DNA of 64,000 nt from Clostridia bacterium (GTDB taxonomy: Bacteria; Bacillota; Clostridia; CAKSNL01; HGM11501). Of the stretch, positions 50,001-57,988 are shown one piece after another (positions within the stretch are counted from its first letter, which is position 1; each line of letters begins with the position of its first letter). A program made the translations under genes and the position numbers. The notes under the pieces were generated by a model that worked only from the letters and a program-made list of their open reading frames with translations, was not told the origin of the DNA and searched no databases. Location: NCBI GenBank assembly GCA_017411325.1, contig JAFQQJ010000016.1:1-64000 (forward strand), given 5' to 3'.

Positions 50001-52909
50001 CAAAGGGGACGACAACAGAAGAAATAAGCAATGTTTCGTATGTTTATGATGATACACACAGCTTTGTTGCCGAAAAAATAGTGGAAAATATCAGCACAAA
50101 CAATGAAAACTTCGCAGTTGCCGACAGCGCCGATGTGGTAACGGAATATACGTATAACAATTTGGGACTTCTTGCATCGGAAACAGATGCTAACGGAAAT
50201 ACGGCAAGCTATACCTATAACCGCAAGGGCTGGATTACATCGGCTGATTATCCCGGCGGAAAAAGCGTTGATATAACCTATAAAATAGGCGAAAATCAAA
50301 ACAAAACCACAATGAGCTATAATAACGGAGACTATATCACATTAGCTTATTATGACAACCTTGGGCGAGTTACAAAGGAAAGCGATAAAGGAACAGGAAA
50401 AAGTGAACGCATATTAAGAGAGTATACCTATGACGGATTAAACTTAGTGTCAACCGAAAGCATAGGCGATAACCTTGAAGTATATGGCTATGACGGATTC
50501 GGAAATATAATTAAGACCATTTCGCAAAATGCATTTGACACGAAGGGCGTTATAAGCTATAATGAATATGACAATGTTAAAAGAACCGTTACCGCTATAA
50601 CGAAAAATCTCGACTTTGACGGAACAGATGCGGAAGAAACCGAGGTTTCAAGAAGCGTTACAACCTATGACCTGATGGGACGTACCGTAAAGGTTGAAAA
50701 CGGATTTTCAAACGGAACGGCTCTTGAAACAAAAACCTTTACCTATGACTACATGGGTAATGTGCTGACGGAGACTGACGGCGAGGGCAACACCACAAGC
50801 TACGCCTATAATGATTTGGGACAGCTTTTGACGGTGACGGATGCGCTTTCGGGAATTACAAGCTATACTTATGATTTGGCGGGAAATGTGGCGTCTCTTG
50901 AAACGCCGGGTGAAAGTGTGACATCATACACCCATGACACTTTGGGAAGACTGATAAGCGAAACCGATGCTCTGGGAAAAACCGAATATTACCGCTATGA
51001 TGCAAACGGCAATGTTACAGGTATAAAGGACAGAAACTTAAATGTTATAACTACGGCATACGATGCGGCAAACAGACCTGTTTCAAAGGCTGGCGGAAGC
51101 CTTAATGTTTCATACAGCTATGATGCCTTTGACAACCTTACGGAAATGGTTGATGCGACCGGAACAACAGAATTTTCCTATACCTATGACAATCTTCTTG
51201 AAAGCATAAGCTATCCCGACGAAAAAACGCTGTTTTACAGCTATTCTCCCGAGGATAACACCGTAACGAAGGAAAACTATAGGGAGGAAGAAACGGTTTC
51301 ACACTTTGACTCCCTCGGAAGAGAGGTAGCGATATACGAAAACGAAGATGCAATAGCAGAATTCGTTTATAACGGCGGAACAATTGAAAAAGCGATATAC
51401 GAAAACGGCAGTACGGATTATTCTTATGATAATGCAATGCGCCTGACAGGTCTCACTTCTAGCCTTACGGGTGCTACCGGAAATATCGGGGAATATTCCT
51501 ATGAATATGACAACCGCGGCAATCAGACGAAGAAAACGGAGATTAAAAACGGCGAAAGCCTTGTAACCGAATACACTTACGATGCACTTTCCCGTCTTTC
51601 TTCCGTAACGGAGCCTGACGGAAGCGTAACAGGCTACAGCTTTGATGCAAACGGAAATATCTCTGCTAAAAGCATAACTCATCCGGAAGCATTTGTTTTC
51701 ACCTCTGGGGATATATCGGTGTCGGAGATAACAAGCCACACGGTGACTTATACCTATGATGCCAATAACAGACTGCTAACCGAAACCGAAGAAGTTGAAG
51801 GCGACACGGAGTTTGCTGGAACAAAAACCTATACCTATGACGATGCCGGAAACCTTATCGGAAAGACAACCGGGGGCGATTACGGAGCAAAAGCGGAAAA
51901 CTATGTATATGATGCCTTCGGCAGAATGACAGAGTATAAGGTGGGCGGAGAAACCGTCGCAAGCTATGGCTATAACGGAAACGGTGAGCGTGTTTCCAAA
52001 ACCGTGGGGGAAAGCCTTACCAAGTTCTACCTCGAAAACGGAAATGTAATAAACGAAGGAAACGGAACGGCGATAAATGTAACCAACTACTTCGGCGCAA
52101 CCGGTATATTCAAGCGTGTAACAGGTGATACGGAAAGCATACTTTATAGAAACGGACACGGGGATGTTGTGAGAAAAACTTCCGGCACATCTGTTTTGAG
52201 AGATTACGACTACGATGCATACGGAAAAGAAAAGACAGCAACGGCAGACGATAACCCCTTCCGCTATGCAGGGGAATACGCCGACGAAGAAACAGGACTT
52301 ATCTACTTACGGGCAAGATACTACGACCCCACCATCAGCAGATTTACGGCAGAGGACACCCACTGGACTCCCGATAATATGATTTACGGGGATAAGGAAT
52401 ACAAGGAGAATGAAATACGTATTCCTGACCTTGAAGCAATTATGCAGTCAAATGGATTGTATAATTATTGCATAAATAATCCAATAAAGTATGTGGATAC
52501 AAGTGGAGAGGATATCATAATAACTGCTGGGATAGTCGGAGTATTTAAGCTAATTGGTGCTGCGGTGGTGGCAATAGGTGCCACTTATGCCATTAAACAA
52601 ATTGTTAAGAATATAGAGGATAATAGGAAGCATCATATACTTCATGGAACTAATAGTTTGCATGAAAAAGGGTGGAAAAAATTTAACATTGATCCAAACG
52701 ATCCTAATGGCTTTGAAAAACTGTTGCCTATAATTAACGAAGTTGTTAAAAACGGAGATAAATCTGAATGGACTAAGCAATCTACAGGAGTATTAACAAG
52801 AACAATTACTTATTATTTTTCGGAAGTTGGAGAGACTGTTCAAGTTATTATAAATAAAGGCTTAGATGGAATAGAAAAAATAACAGATGCTTTTACGATA
52901 TTTAAATGA
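47015..52909 (+). CDS. RHS/YD-repeat (WapA-type) surface protein with C-terminal toxin-like tip
   Basis: 1964 residues from the ATG after TAAGGAGGTTATTTTT. Signal peptide (ITSLILSIAVFTSCITSFA), acidic linker, then an RHS N-terminal region (about 110-450; NVSLSTGGLIYEHSIISLPG). A Kelch-like beta-propeller segment (about 545-850, repeats such as DDLYVFAYMS, MEVYKYNIPENSW, YVYVFNPETDVW) is inserted. Numerous YD repeats (about 900-1740) lead to the RHS core RYAGEYADEETGLIYLRARY (about 1750-1769), where the shell closes and releases the variable tip. The tip (about 1828-1964) holds a hydrophobic segment and a small domain beginning KHHILHGTNSLHEKGW. Such tips are contact-dependent toxins; the target here is unknown, though it may be a Ntox-type nuclease. 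An immunity candidate follows. Confidence 0.9.
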   Translation: MKKITSLILSIAVFTSCITSFAYNRDTTTKVSAADLLEILESDTTKEKTIESNEEWIEYLNNNTSTDSLVPGVSLNTSDLSSTNSAEINTDTAETEEAKKEEETLSLQATSAVATASTTEEEILLDPVNAPFNIVNYGNENVSLSTGGLIYEHSIISLPGRNGLDLNLMLKYSSDASTSNEAEFEKGRSEAAKNGYFFANGWGFGFDNLLLSKKHKEDSLVLSSGETYELETATLGTTDKDIEIKGYLLTDMKLTGNKSEYTLSFNDGTVEKFDTVSGVILSKSDRFGNTITFEYDTIEYYRGTFTDYFVIPSAYIQDMQVLKTITDSAGRKINFEYETERKKDGIFINSIEITMEESGEDKKLAEIKLATDKNSFGYYTYVDQISEYVNDSEKLTTSFEYEEKTTKIYNSALKTYTLFGECLLLTKINYPTGGYNEYTYTQHQRALKTAHYDVYKVTKSENSEGVINKYEYEGDYSGYPYSYPSGDYNYIDRSSVEYFTTVTRYQNKDCTEGNVTVYRFDCFHDLISETTYELNKASSRYITAGGIAEKTILKDGVYYSATIDYPYLVLYRWTENGEKEFLKPYDARYLNGDATGEVTGLKCIGDDLYVFAYMSNSNHKSMEVYKYNIPENSWTEMDNYGNYDNPMGALEANYNGEVFYFAKRHYSTRELYVYVFNPETDVWRLDTFGYSQLEDYDIYHLGCNEDFAFFGAYNSILQYNFETGETTKKSFSALTNDKLRSGCVFNGKVYCTDFNDCIRIYDIETKTLSDAYDLPYNSATIINAGSDGKIYMFGNKGEIYRFNPENLDYEFVSYRMYPDSDGSVLWTDDHIYFRMEYNSVTDDSNFGGYEKINIQSSDFERKIEENVYNSTSHLLQSKTVKQYKGSELVEDYIEKWQYKSGTKLVTKYTNPEGYINNYTYDSTYYLPTKDVLYYGEDGKITINYTLSAEKDKIISKEEVYDDRQILTEYLYEDSSGEGEELISYIGNVTNETITVTKGTTTEEISNVSYVYDDTHSFVAEKIVENISTNNENFAVADSADVVTEYTYNNLGLLASETDANGNTASYTYNRKGWITSADYPGGKSVDITYKIGENQNKTTMSYNNGDYITLAYYDNLGRVTKESDKGTGKSERILREYTYDGLNLVSTESIGDNLEVYGYDGFGNIIKTISQNAFDTKGVISYNEYDNVKRTVTAITKNLDFDGTDAEETEVSRSVTTYDLMGRTVKVENGFSNGTALETKTFTYDYMGNVLTETDGEGNTTSYAYNDLGQLLTVTDALSGITSYTYDLAGNVASLETPGESVTSYTHDTLGRLISETDALGKTEYYRYDANGNVTGIKDRNLNVITTAYDAANRPVSKAGGSLNVSYSYDAFDNLTEMVDATGTTEFSYTYDNLLESISYPDEKTLFYSYSPEDNTVTKENYREEETVSHFDSLGREVAIYENEDAIAEFVYNGGTIEKAIYENGSTDYSYDNAMRLTGLTSSLTGATGNIGEYSYEYDNRGNQTKKTEIKNGESLVTEYTYDALSRLSSVTEPDGSVTGYSFDANGNISAKSITHPEAFVFTSGDISVSEITSHTVTYTYDANNRLLTETEEVEGDTEFAGTKTYTYDDAGNLIGKTTGGDYGAKAENYVYDAFGRMTEYKVGGETVASYGYNGNGERVSKTVGESLTKFYLENGNVINEGNGTAINVTNYFGATGIFKRVTGDTESILYRNGHGDVVRKTSGTSVLRDYDYDAYGKEKTATADDNPFRYAGEYADEETGLIYLRARYYDPTISRFTAEDTHWTPDNMIYGDKEYKENEIRIPDLEAIMQSNGLYNYCINNPIKYVDTSGEDIIITAGIVGVFKLIGAAVVAIGATYAIKQIVKNIEDNRKHHILHGTNSLHEKGWKKFNIDPNDPNGFEKLLPIINEVVKNGDKSEWTKQSTGVLTRTITYYFSEVGETVQVIINKGLDGIEKITDAFTIFK

Positions 52910-52921
52910 GGTGCTGATGTT

Positions 52922-53398
52922 TTGAATATTTTAGAAGATTTTTTAAAAGAAAAAAGTAAAATGTTGTTTGGTAAAGAAAATGATATTTTGGAAAAAAGTT
53001 ATGATTGGATAGAGAGTATCAATGGGAATTTTACCGGAATCAGCAGAGAGGTGCTATTGGCACAAGTCTATTATCTTAGGACGGCTTGTAAGCTAAAAAT
53101 TGAAGATTCCATAAAAGCTTGTGAACATTTTGAAAAGATTCCTGAGGATTGTTTTACAGAGGAACTTATAAAAAATTATATTTTTGTACTTAAGTTAAGC
53201 TATCAGTTTGAAAAAGTTGTTTTCATACTGAAAAATGTTATGAATACTCAGCCGTGGTTTGGGTTTGAATATTTTTGTTTGTACGAAATAGCGGATGAAG
53301 CAATGGTTGCAGACGGAGCTATTACATATGTTGAATATTTAGAATATAAAAAACAATTAAAAGCTCTGTTAAAAAAAGCGGCAGAACGCTTAAAGTGA
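52922..53398 (+). CDS. Probable immunity protein for the RHS toxin tip
   Basis: 158 residues from a TTG that follows GAGGTGCTGATGTT, only 12 bp after the RHS stop. It is mostly helical, acidic and soluble, without signal peptide (MNILEDFLKEKSKMLF, YYLRTACKLKIEDSIKACEH). I do not recognise the family. The inference of immunity comes from position: in RHS/WapA loci the gene right after the toxin tip protects the producer. Base composition is clearly AT-richer than in neighbouring housekeeping genes and equals that of the toxin tip, as expected of an exchangeable toxin-immunity cassette. Helical repeat-like regions could mimic TPR or Imm-type proteins. Confidence 0.7.
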   Translation: MNILEDFLKEKSKMLFGKENDILEKSYDWIESINGNFTGISREVLLAQVYYLRTACKLKIEDSIKACEHFEKIPEDCFTEELIKNYIFVLKLSYQFEKVVFILKNVMNTQPWFGFEYFCLYEIADEAMVADGAITYVEYLEYKKQLKALLKKAAERLK

Positions 53399-53465
53399 CA
53401 AAGGGGACGTACATTTTTGGGTACTACTCCTTACAGAAACAGCAAAGAACCATTCGGAATAAACC

Positions 53466-53494
53466 AAAATGCACCCGTCGGGTGCATTTTTATT
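53466..53494 (+). terminator. Terminator after the immunity gene
   Basis: Stem AAATGCACCC/GGGTGCATTT with a GTCG loop, followed by TTATTTG. Confidence 0.85.
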
Positions 53495-53505
53495 TGCTTA
53501 AAATA

Positions 53506-53534
53506 TTGCTATTTCAGAAAAACGGTGATATAAT
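53506..53534 (+). promoter_or_regulatory. Sigma-A promoter of the ycxB-to-M14 operon
   Basis: TTGCTA (53506-53511), 17 bp, TATAAT (53529-53534). Confidence 0.7.
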
Positions 53535-53561
53535 GGAGAATATCGTGAGGAGGTTTATCTG

Positions 53562-54092
53562 ATGCTTTATAAATTTGAAATCCAAATTAATGACAACGAT
53601 TATTATGAGTTTAACCGTTACCATATAACAGAATCGGCTGATAATAAAAAAGGTATGCTTTTTTACAGGCTGTATGTTCCACTGATTTTTATATGTATGT
53701 TTATATTATTTGCCCTTGGAAATCAGAGCCCCTTTATGCTGATATTTCTGGCAGTTTTTTACGGTATCATATCGCTGATATGGGTTTTAGCCACAAAGTT
53801 AATTTTATCATACTCCATAAAACGCAGAATAAAAAAGATGAAGAAAAAAGGAGATATGCTCTATACGGATTCTGCGGAGATGGAATTTTATGAAGAAGGA
53901 TTTACGGAAACAACAAAAAACGCAAAAAGCGAAATAAAATATGATGCTGTCTATAAGGTAAAGGTTAATGAAGGAAAGGCTGTATATATTTATCAGAATT
54001 CGGTGCAGGCATTTATTGTCCCGTTCTCAGCCTTTAAGTCTGATGAGGAAAGAAAAGAGTTTATCGCTTTTATATCAGAAAAGGCAAAATAA
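53562..54092 (+). CDS. YcxB-like membrane protein
   Basis: 176 residues. An N-terminal soluble part with NDNDYYEFNRYH is followed by two membrane segments (about 42-90) and a C-terminal domain (about 105-176) with EEGFTETT and IPFSAF-like ends (IVPFSAFKSDEERKEFI), typical of the YcxB-like family. Its function is not known. The start follows GTGAGGAGGTTTATCTG. It is the first gene after the promoter of a compact seven-gene series, but the 41-bp gap to the next gene is larger than the other gaps, so it might be a separate unit. Confidence 0.85.
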   Translation: MLYKFEIQINDNDYYEFNRYHITESADNKKGMLFYRLYVPLIFICMFILFALGNQSPFMLIFLAVFYGIISLIWVLATKLILSYSIKRRIKKMKKKGDMLYTDSAEMEFYEEGFTETTKNAKSEIKYDAVYKVKVNEGKAVYIYQNSVQAFIVPFSAFKSDEERKEFIAFISEKAK

Positions 54093-54133
54093 GGCTGATT
54101 TCCGTTGGCTGAAAAAACTTAAGGAGAAAAACA

Positions 54134-54877
54134 ATGACATTAGTTAAAGAATATATCAGAAGGGAAATAAAAGAAACAAAAATATTGCTTCGGTGCATTC
54201 CTGCAACGGTGGTAACCTTGTTTGTGGTAAGCGTAATTTGTATGAATCTTCTTGCGAATAAAACTCTTTACCAGAATGAATGGCTTGCCCTTGACGGCGG
54301 GATACTTATTTCCTGGCTTTCCTTTATGTGTATGGATGTGGTAACAAAGCATTTCGGGCCCAAGGCGTCAAACAAAATTTCGGTTTTGGCTGCGGGAATA
54401 AACTTACTTACCTGCCTGATATTTTTCGTTGCCAGCATAATTCCGTCAAATGCAAATGATTATGCCGCTTTCAACGGGATTTTCGGCGGAACCTGGTTTA
54501 TACTTTTAGGAAGTACCGTGGCATTTTTATCCTCTGCCTGCATTAATAATATACTTAACTGGTCTATCGGCAAGGCATTTAAGAAAAATCCCGACGGAAA
54601 AATGGCATTTGCGGCTCAGAGCTATATATCCACATTTATCGGGCAGTTCTGCGATAATTTTATATTTTCCGTAATAGTGTTTGTTTTCTTTGCACCGGTC
54701 TTCTGGGACGGCTTTTGCTGGACATATCTTCAGTGTGCAACCTGTGCGCTTACAGGGGCAATTGCCGAGCTTATTATGGAAATCGCTTTTTCTCCCATAG
54801 GTTTCCGCCTCGTGAGGAATTGGAAGAAAAACTCTGTAGGCAAAGAATATCTTGATTACATTTCCGAAGGAAGGTAG
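54134..54877 (+). CDS. VUT-family transporter
   Basis: 247 residues with six to seven membrane segments. LALDGGILISWLSFMCMDVV with the following TKHFGPKAS is the hallmark loop of the VUT family (queuosine-precursor transporters such as YhhQ and related vitamin uptake proteins). It is the only transporter of the operon, so its cargo may be linked to the enzymes downstream; a role in queuosine-precursor uptake is the default family assignment. Start follows TTAAGGAGAAAAACA, and the gene ends 4 bp before the SDR gene. Confidence 0.85.
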   Translation: MTLVKEYIRREIKETKILLRCIPATVVTLFVVSVICMNLLANKTLYQNEWLALDGGILISWLSFMCMDVVTKHFGPKASNKISVLAAGINLLTCLIFFVASIIPSNANDYAAFNGIFGGTWFILLGSTVAFLSSACINNILNWSIGKAFKKNPDGKMAFAAQSYISTFIGQFCDNFIFSVIVFVFFAPVFWDGFCWTYLQCATCALTGAIAELIMEIAFSPIGFRLVRNWKKNSVGKEYLDYISEGR

Positions 54878-54881
54878 TAAA

Positions 54882-55535
54882 ATGAGAATACTTATAACAG
54901 GCACGAGTCAGGGCATAGGAAAGGCAATAGCGGAGCTTTTCTTAAAAAACGGACACGAGGTTTTCGGGATAGACCGAAATGAAAGCACCGTTTCCTGCGG
55001 GAATTATACCCATTACAGGGTGGATATCCGCGATTATGAAAACCTTCCCGAACTTAATGATATCAACATTCTTATAAACAATGCGGGAACTCAGAACGAA
55101 GAGGATATTGACATAAACTTAAAGGCGCTTATTCATATAACGGAAAAATACGGCATACAGGAAAAAATAAAATCAATATTAAATATAGGTTCAGCCAGCG
55201 GACACACCGGATCGGAGTTTCCCGAATACTGTGCAAGCAAGGGCGGTGTTATGGCGTATACCAAAAATGTGGCAATGCGTGTTGCTCCCTTTGGTGCTAC
55301 CTGCAACAGCTTGGATCCCGGCGGAGTGCTGACACCTCTTAATGCCTGCGTTATAGAGGATAAAGAGCTCTGGTCAAAGATCATGGATGAAACTCCTCTT
55401 AAAAGATGGGCAACGAGTGAAGAAATAGCCGAGTGGGCATATTTCTTGACCGTAACAAACGGCTTTTGTACAGGACAGAGCATATTGGTTGACGGCGGAG
55501 AAGCTATAAACTATAACTTCATCTGGAAGGAATGA
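54882..55535 (+). CDS. Short-chain dehydrogenase/reductase
   Basis: 217 residues from the ATG after GGAAGGTAGTAAA. The classical SDR features are present: TGTSQGIGKA nucleotide loop (about 7-16), INNAGTQNEE (about 65-74), the serine in LNIGSASG (about 105), YCASKGG with catalytic tyrosine and lysine (about 117-123) and a C-terminal FCTGQSILVDGGEA. It should oxidise or reduce an alcohol/ketone with NAD(P). The acidic residue after beta-2 (GIDRNES) suggests NAD. The substrate is unknown. It is tightly packed with the M20 gene (5-bp gap). Confidence 0.92.
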   Translation: MRILITGTSQGIGKAIAELFLKNGHEVFGIDRNESTVSCGNYTHYRVDIRDYENLPELNDINILINNAGTQNEEDIDINLKALIHITEKYGIQEKIKSILNIGSASGHTGSEFPEYCASKGGVMAYTKNVAMRVAPFGATCNSLDPGGVLTPLNACVIEDKELWSKIMDETPLKRWATSEEIAEWAYFLTVTNGFCTGQSILVDGGEAINYNFIWKE

Positions 55536-55540
55536 AGAAA

Positions 55541-56674
55541 ATGGAAGAAGCAATAAAATGCTACATAGAAGATAATTATTCCGCTATGATGGAGCTTCTT
55601 AAGGAGCTTTGCCATATTCCCGCGCCATCTCATCACGAAGAAAAGCGGGCGGAATACTTAAAAGCCTATTTTGAAAAAATGGGTGCAAAGGGAACGTATA
55701 TTGACGAAGCACTTAACGTGATTTTTCCCATAAACTGTGAGGGAAGCAATGAAATAACGGTTTTTGCGGCGCATACTGATACGGTTTTTCCCGACAGTGA
55801 ACCTATGCCTTATACGGACGACGGCGAAAAAATTCACTGTCCGGGCTGTGCCGACGATACGGCAAGCGTCGCGGTGCTCACCTTTATGGCGAAGTTTTTC
55901 ATTGAAAAAGATATAAAGCCCGAAAAGGGGATTATGTTTGTATGTAACTCCTGTGAGGAGGGACTTGGTAACCTTAAGGGAACAAGAAAGCTTTTTTCAG
56001 ACTTTAGCGGAAGAATAAAGAACTTTATCACCTTCGACAGTACTCCCGAGGTGGCGTGCAACTTATCCGTGGGCTCTCACCGCTATGAGGTTACGGTAAA
56101 AACCGGCGGCGGTCACTCCTTCCAGGATTTCGGAAATCTCAATGCTATAAACGAGCTTTCGGGAATAGTGAGAAAAATATACGAAATAAAAGTGCCGGAA
56201 AAAGAAGGCGCTAAAACCACCTACAACGTGGGAGACATATCCGGCGGCACATCGGTCAACACCATAGCGCAGAGCGCAAGAATGCTTTGCGAATACCGCT
56301 CCGACGACAAGGACTGTCTTGCATTTATGGAAGAGCGCTTCAAAGCAATTTTTGAAGAAGCAAAGAGCGACAAGGTAGAAATAACAGTCGAAAAAGTAGG
56401 GGACAGACCTTGCGGAAATGTGGAAAGAAGCAAAATAGCATATCTTGAAGGAAAAATCATTCCGTTAATTGAAAAAATTATCGGAAAAGAAGTAAGGTTT
56501 GTAAGCGGATCTACAGACTGCAATATTCCACACTCCCTTGGCGTAGGTGCACTTTGTATAGGAGTTGATAACCACAAAGGCATCCACACAAGGGAAGAAT
56601 GGGTGGAGAAAGCATCGCTTAAAACAGGTCTTGAAATTGCCATAAAATCGGGGCTTGCCTTAATGGAGGGATAA
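55541..56674 (+). CDS. M20-family metallopeptidase
   Basis: 377 residues from the ATG 8 bases after AAGGAA. Zinc ligands of M20 enzymes are visible: AAHTDTVFP (about 77-85), CPGCADDTASV (about 107-117), NSCEEGLGN (about 142), the dimerisation-domain HSFQDFGN, and the C-terminal IHTREEW. The fold is nearest to PepT-like tripeptidases. It has no signal peptide, so it works on short peptides or acylated amino acids in the cytoplasm. It is followed after 2 bp by the CapA-like gene. Confidence 0.92.
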   Translation: MEEAIKCYIEDNYSAMMELLKELCHIPAPSHHEEKRAEYLKAYFEKMGAKGTYIDEALNVIFPINCEGSNEITVFAAHTDTVFPDSEPMPYTDDGEKIHCPGCADDTASVAVLTFMAKFFIEKDIKPEKGIMFVCNSCEEGLGNLKGTRKLFSDFSGRIKNFITFDSTPEVACNLSVGSHRYEVTVKTGGGHSFQDFGNLNAINELSGIVRKIYEIKVPEKEGAKTTYNVGDISGGTSVNTIAQSARMLCEYRSDDKDCLAFMEERFKAIFEEAKSDKVEITVEKVGDRPCGNVERSKIAYLEGKIIPLIEKIIGKEVRFVSGSTDCNIPHSLGVGALCIGVDNHKGIHTREEWVEKASLKTGLEIAIKSGLALMEG

Positions 56675-56676
56675 AT

Positions 56677-57966
56677 ATGAAATTTACGGCTGCAGGAGAT
56701 GCGATAATTCAGCAGAGAATATATGAGGATTTTCCGGGATTTTCGGAGCTTGGCGCTTTTATCGGAAAAGGAGATGCAAGATTTTTCAATCTTGAAACCA
56801 CCTTAAACCACGAGGGAGAAGCCTCTGCTTCTGCCTTTTCTGGAGGAACATACCTTCGTACAAATCCCGAGGTTTTGGATGATCTTATAAAATTCGGCTT
56901 CAATATGACCAGCTTTAACAACAATCACGCCATGGACTATGGCTATGACGGATTTCGATTAACATGGGAAGCGGTTGAAAAAAGCGGTCTTGTACATAGC
57001 GGTGCCGGCAGAAACTTAGCTGAGGCTTCGGCACCCAAATATCTTGAAACCAAAAACGGAAGAGTTGCGCTTATTTCGGTAAATGCAAATTTTGACCCTT
57101 CTATGATAGCGGGAGAGGCATCGCCAAGAGTTAAGGGACGCCCCGGAATAAACGCCTTAAGGCTTGATAAATATATTACTCTTCCCGAAAAAGAGCTTTC
57201 CGAAATTAAAAAAATCGCAAAGGCGACTAAAATAAATGCCGAAATGGATATTGTAAGAAAGGAAGGATACTTTCCTGAGCTTTCCGATAAAGAGGCAGAG
57301 CTTGGCTCACTTAAGTTTGTTCTTGGCGAAGAAATGCGCTATGTGATGAAGGCAAACGAAAAGGATATGGCGCGGATCGAAAAAGCGATTTACGAGGCCC
57401 GCCTTCAGGCGGATTACATAATGGTATCGGTGCATTCCCATCACATAAGCGGAGATGCAAAGGAAAATCCGGCAGAGTTTTTAAAAGAGTTTGCACACAG
57501 ATGTATTGATGCGGGGGCAAACGCCATCGTAGGTCACGGGCCCCATCTTTTAAGACCTATCGAAATTTATAAAAATTCTCCCATATTCTATTCGCTGGGC
57601 GACTTTGTGCTTCAGTTATACAGTGTTGAATTTGCGCCCGAGGACTTTTTTGACAAGCACGGACTTACCTCAGCATCTACCGTGCACGAGCTACTTAAAA
57701 AGCGCTCAAAGGACTTTACTGTAGGGCTTATGACGGATAAGAGAATGTTCCGCTCTGTAATTCCTTACTGGGAGACGGACGGTACACGCCTTACAAAATT
57801 AGTACTTATGCCGATAGAAATGAAAATGGACGGGCATAAGTCAGAAATCGGGCTTCCGCGAAGATGCGATAATATGGAAATTTTCGAATACTTAAGAGAA
57901 ATGTCGGAACCTTACGGAACGAAGATTAAAGTTAACGAAGACGGATTTTACGAGTGTGAGTGGTAA
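56677..57966 (+). CDS. CapA-like (poly-gamma-glutamate synthesis type) metallophosphoesterase
   Basis: 429 residues. The CapA superfamily pattern is clear: FTAAGDAIIQ (about 3-12), FFNLETTLNHE (about 35-45), NNNHAMDYGYDGF (about 85-97), VSVHSHHISGD (about 250-260) and VGHGPHLLRPIEIYKNSPIF followed by YSLGDF (about 287-312). Unlike capsule-associated CapA it lacks an N-terminal membrane anchor, so it is cytoplasmic. Such enzymes hydrolyse a phosphate or gamma-linked bond; the real substrate in this operon is unknown. Confidence 0.9.
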   Translation: MKFTAAGDAIIQQRIYEDFPGFSELGAFIGKGDARFFNLETTLNHEGEASASAFSGGTYLRTNPEVLDDLIKFGFNMTSFNNNHAMDYGYDGFRLTWEAVEKSGLVHSGAGRNLAEASAPKYLETKNGRVALISVNANFDPSMIAGEASPRVKGRPGINALRLDKYITLPEKELSEIKKIAKATKINAEMDIVRKEGYFPELSDKEAELGSLKFVLGEEMRYVMKANEKDMARIEKAIYEARLQADYIMVSVHSHHISGDAKENPAEFLKEFAHRCIDAGANAIVGHGPHLLRPIEIYKNSPIFYSLGDFVLQLYSVEFAPEDFFDKHGLTSASTVHELLKKRSKDFTVGLMTDKRMFRSVIPYWETDGTRLTKLVLMPIEMKMDGHKSEIGLPRRCDNMEIFEYLREMSEPYGTKIKVNEDGFYECEW

Positions 57967-57988
57967 AATATTCAAAAGGAGGATAATT

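Noticed and set aside
54093-54133. Possible preQ1-I riboswitch before the VUT transporter (CTGAAAAAACTTAAGGAG resembles its 3' part)
   Set aside because: The two halves around it, GGCTG and GGCTG, are direct and not inverted repeats, so the required first stem cannot form.
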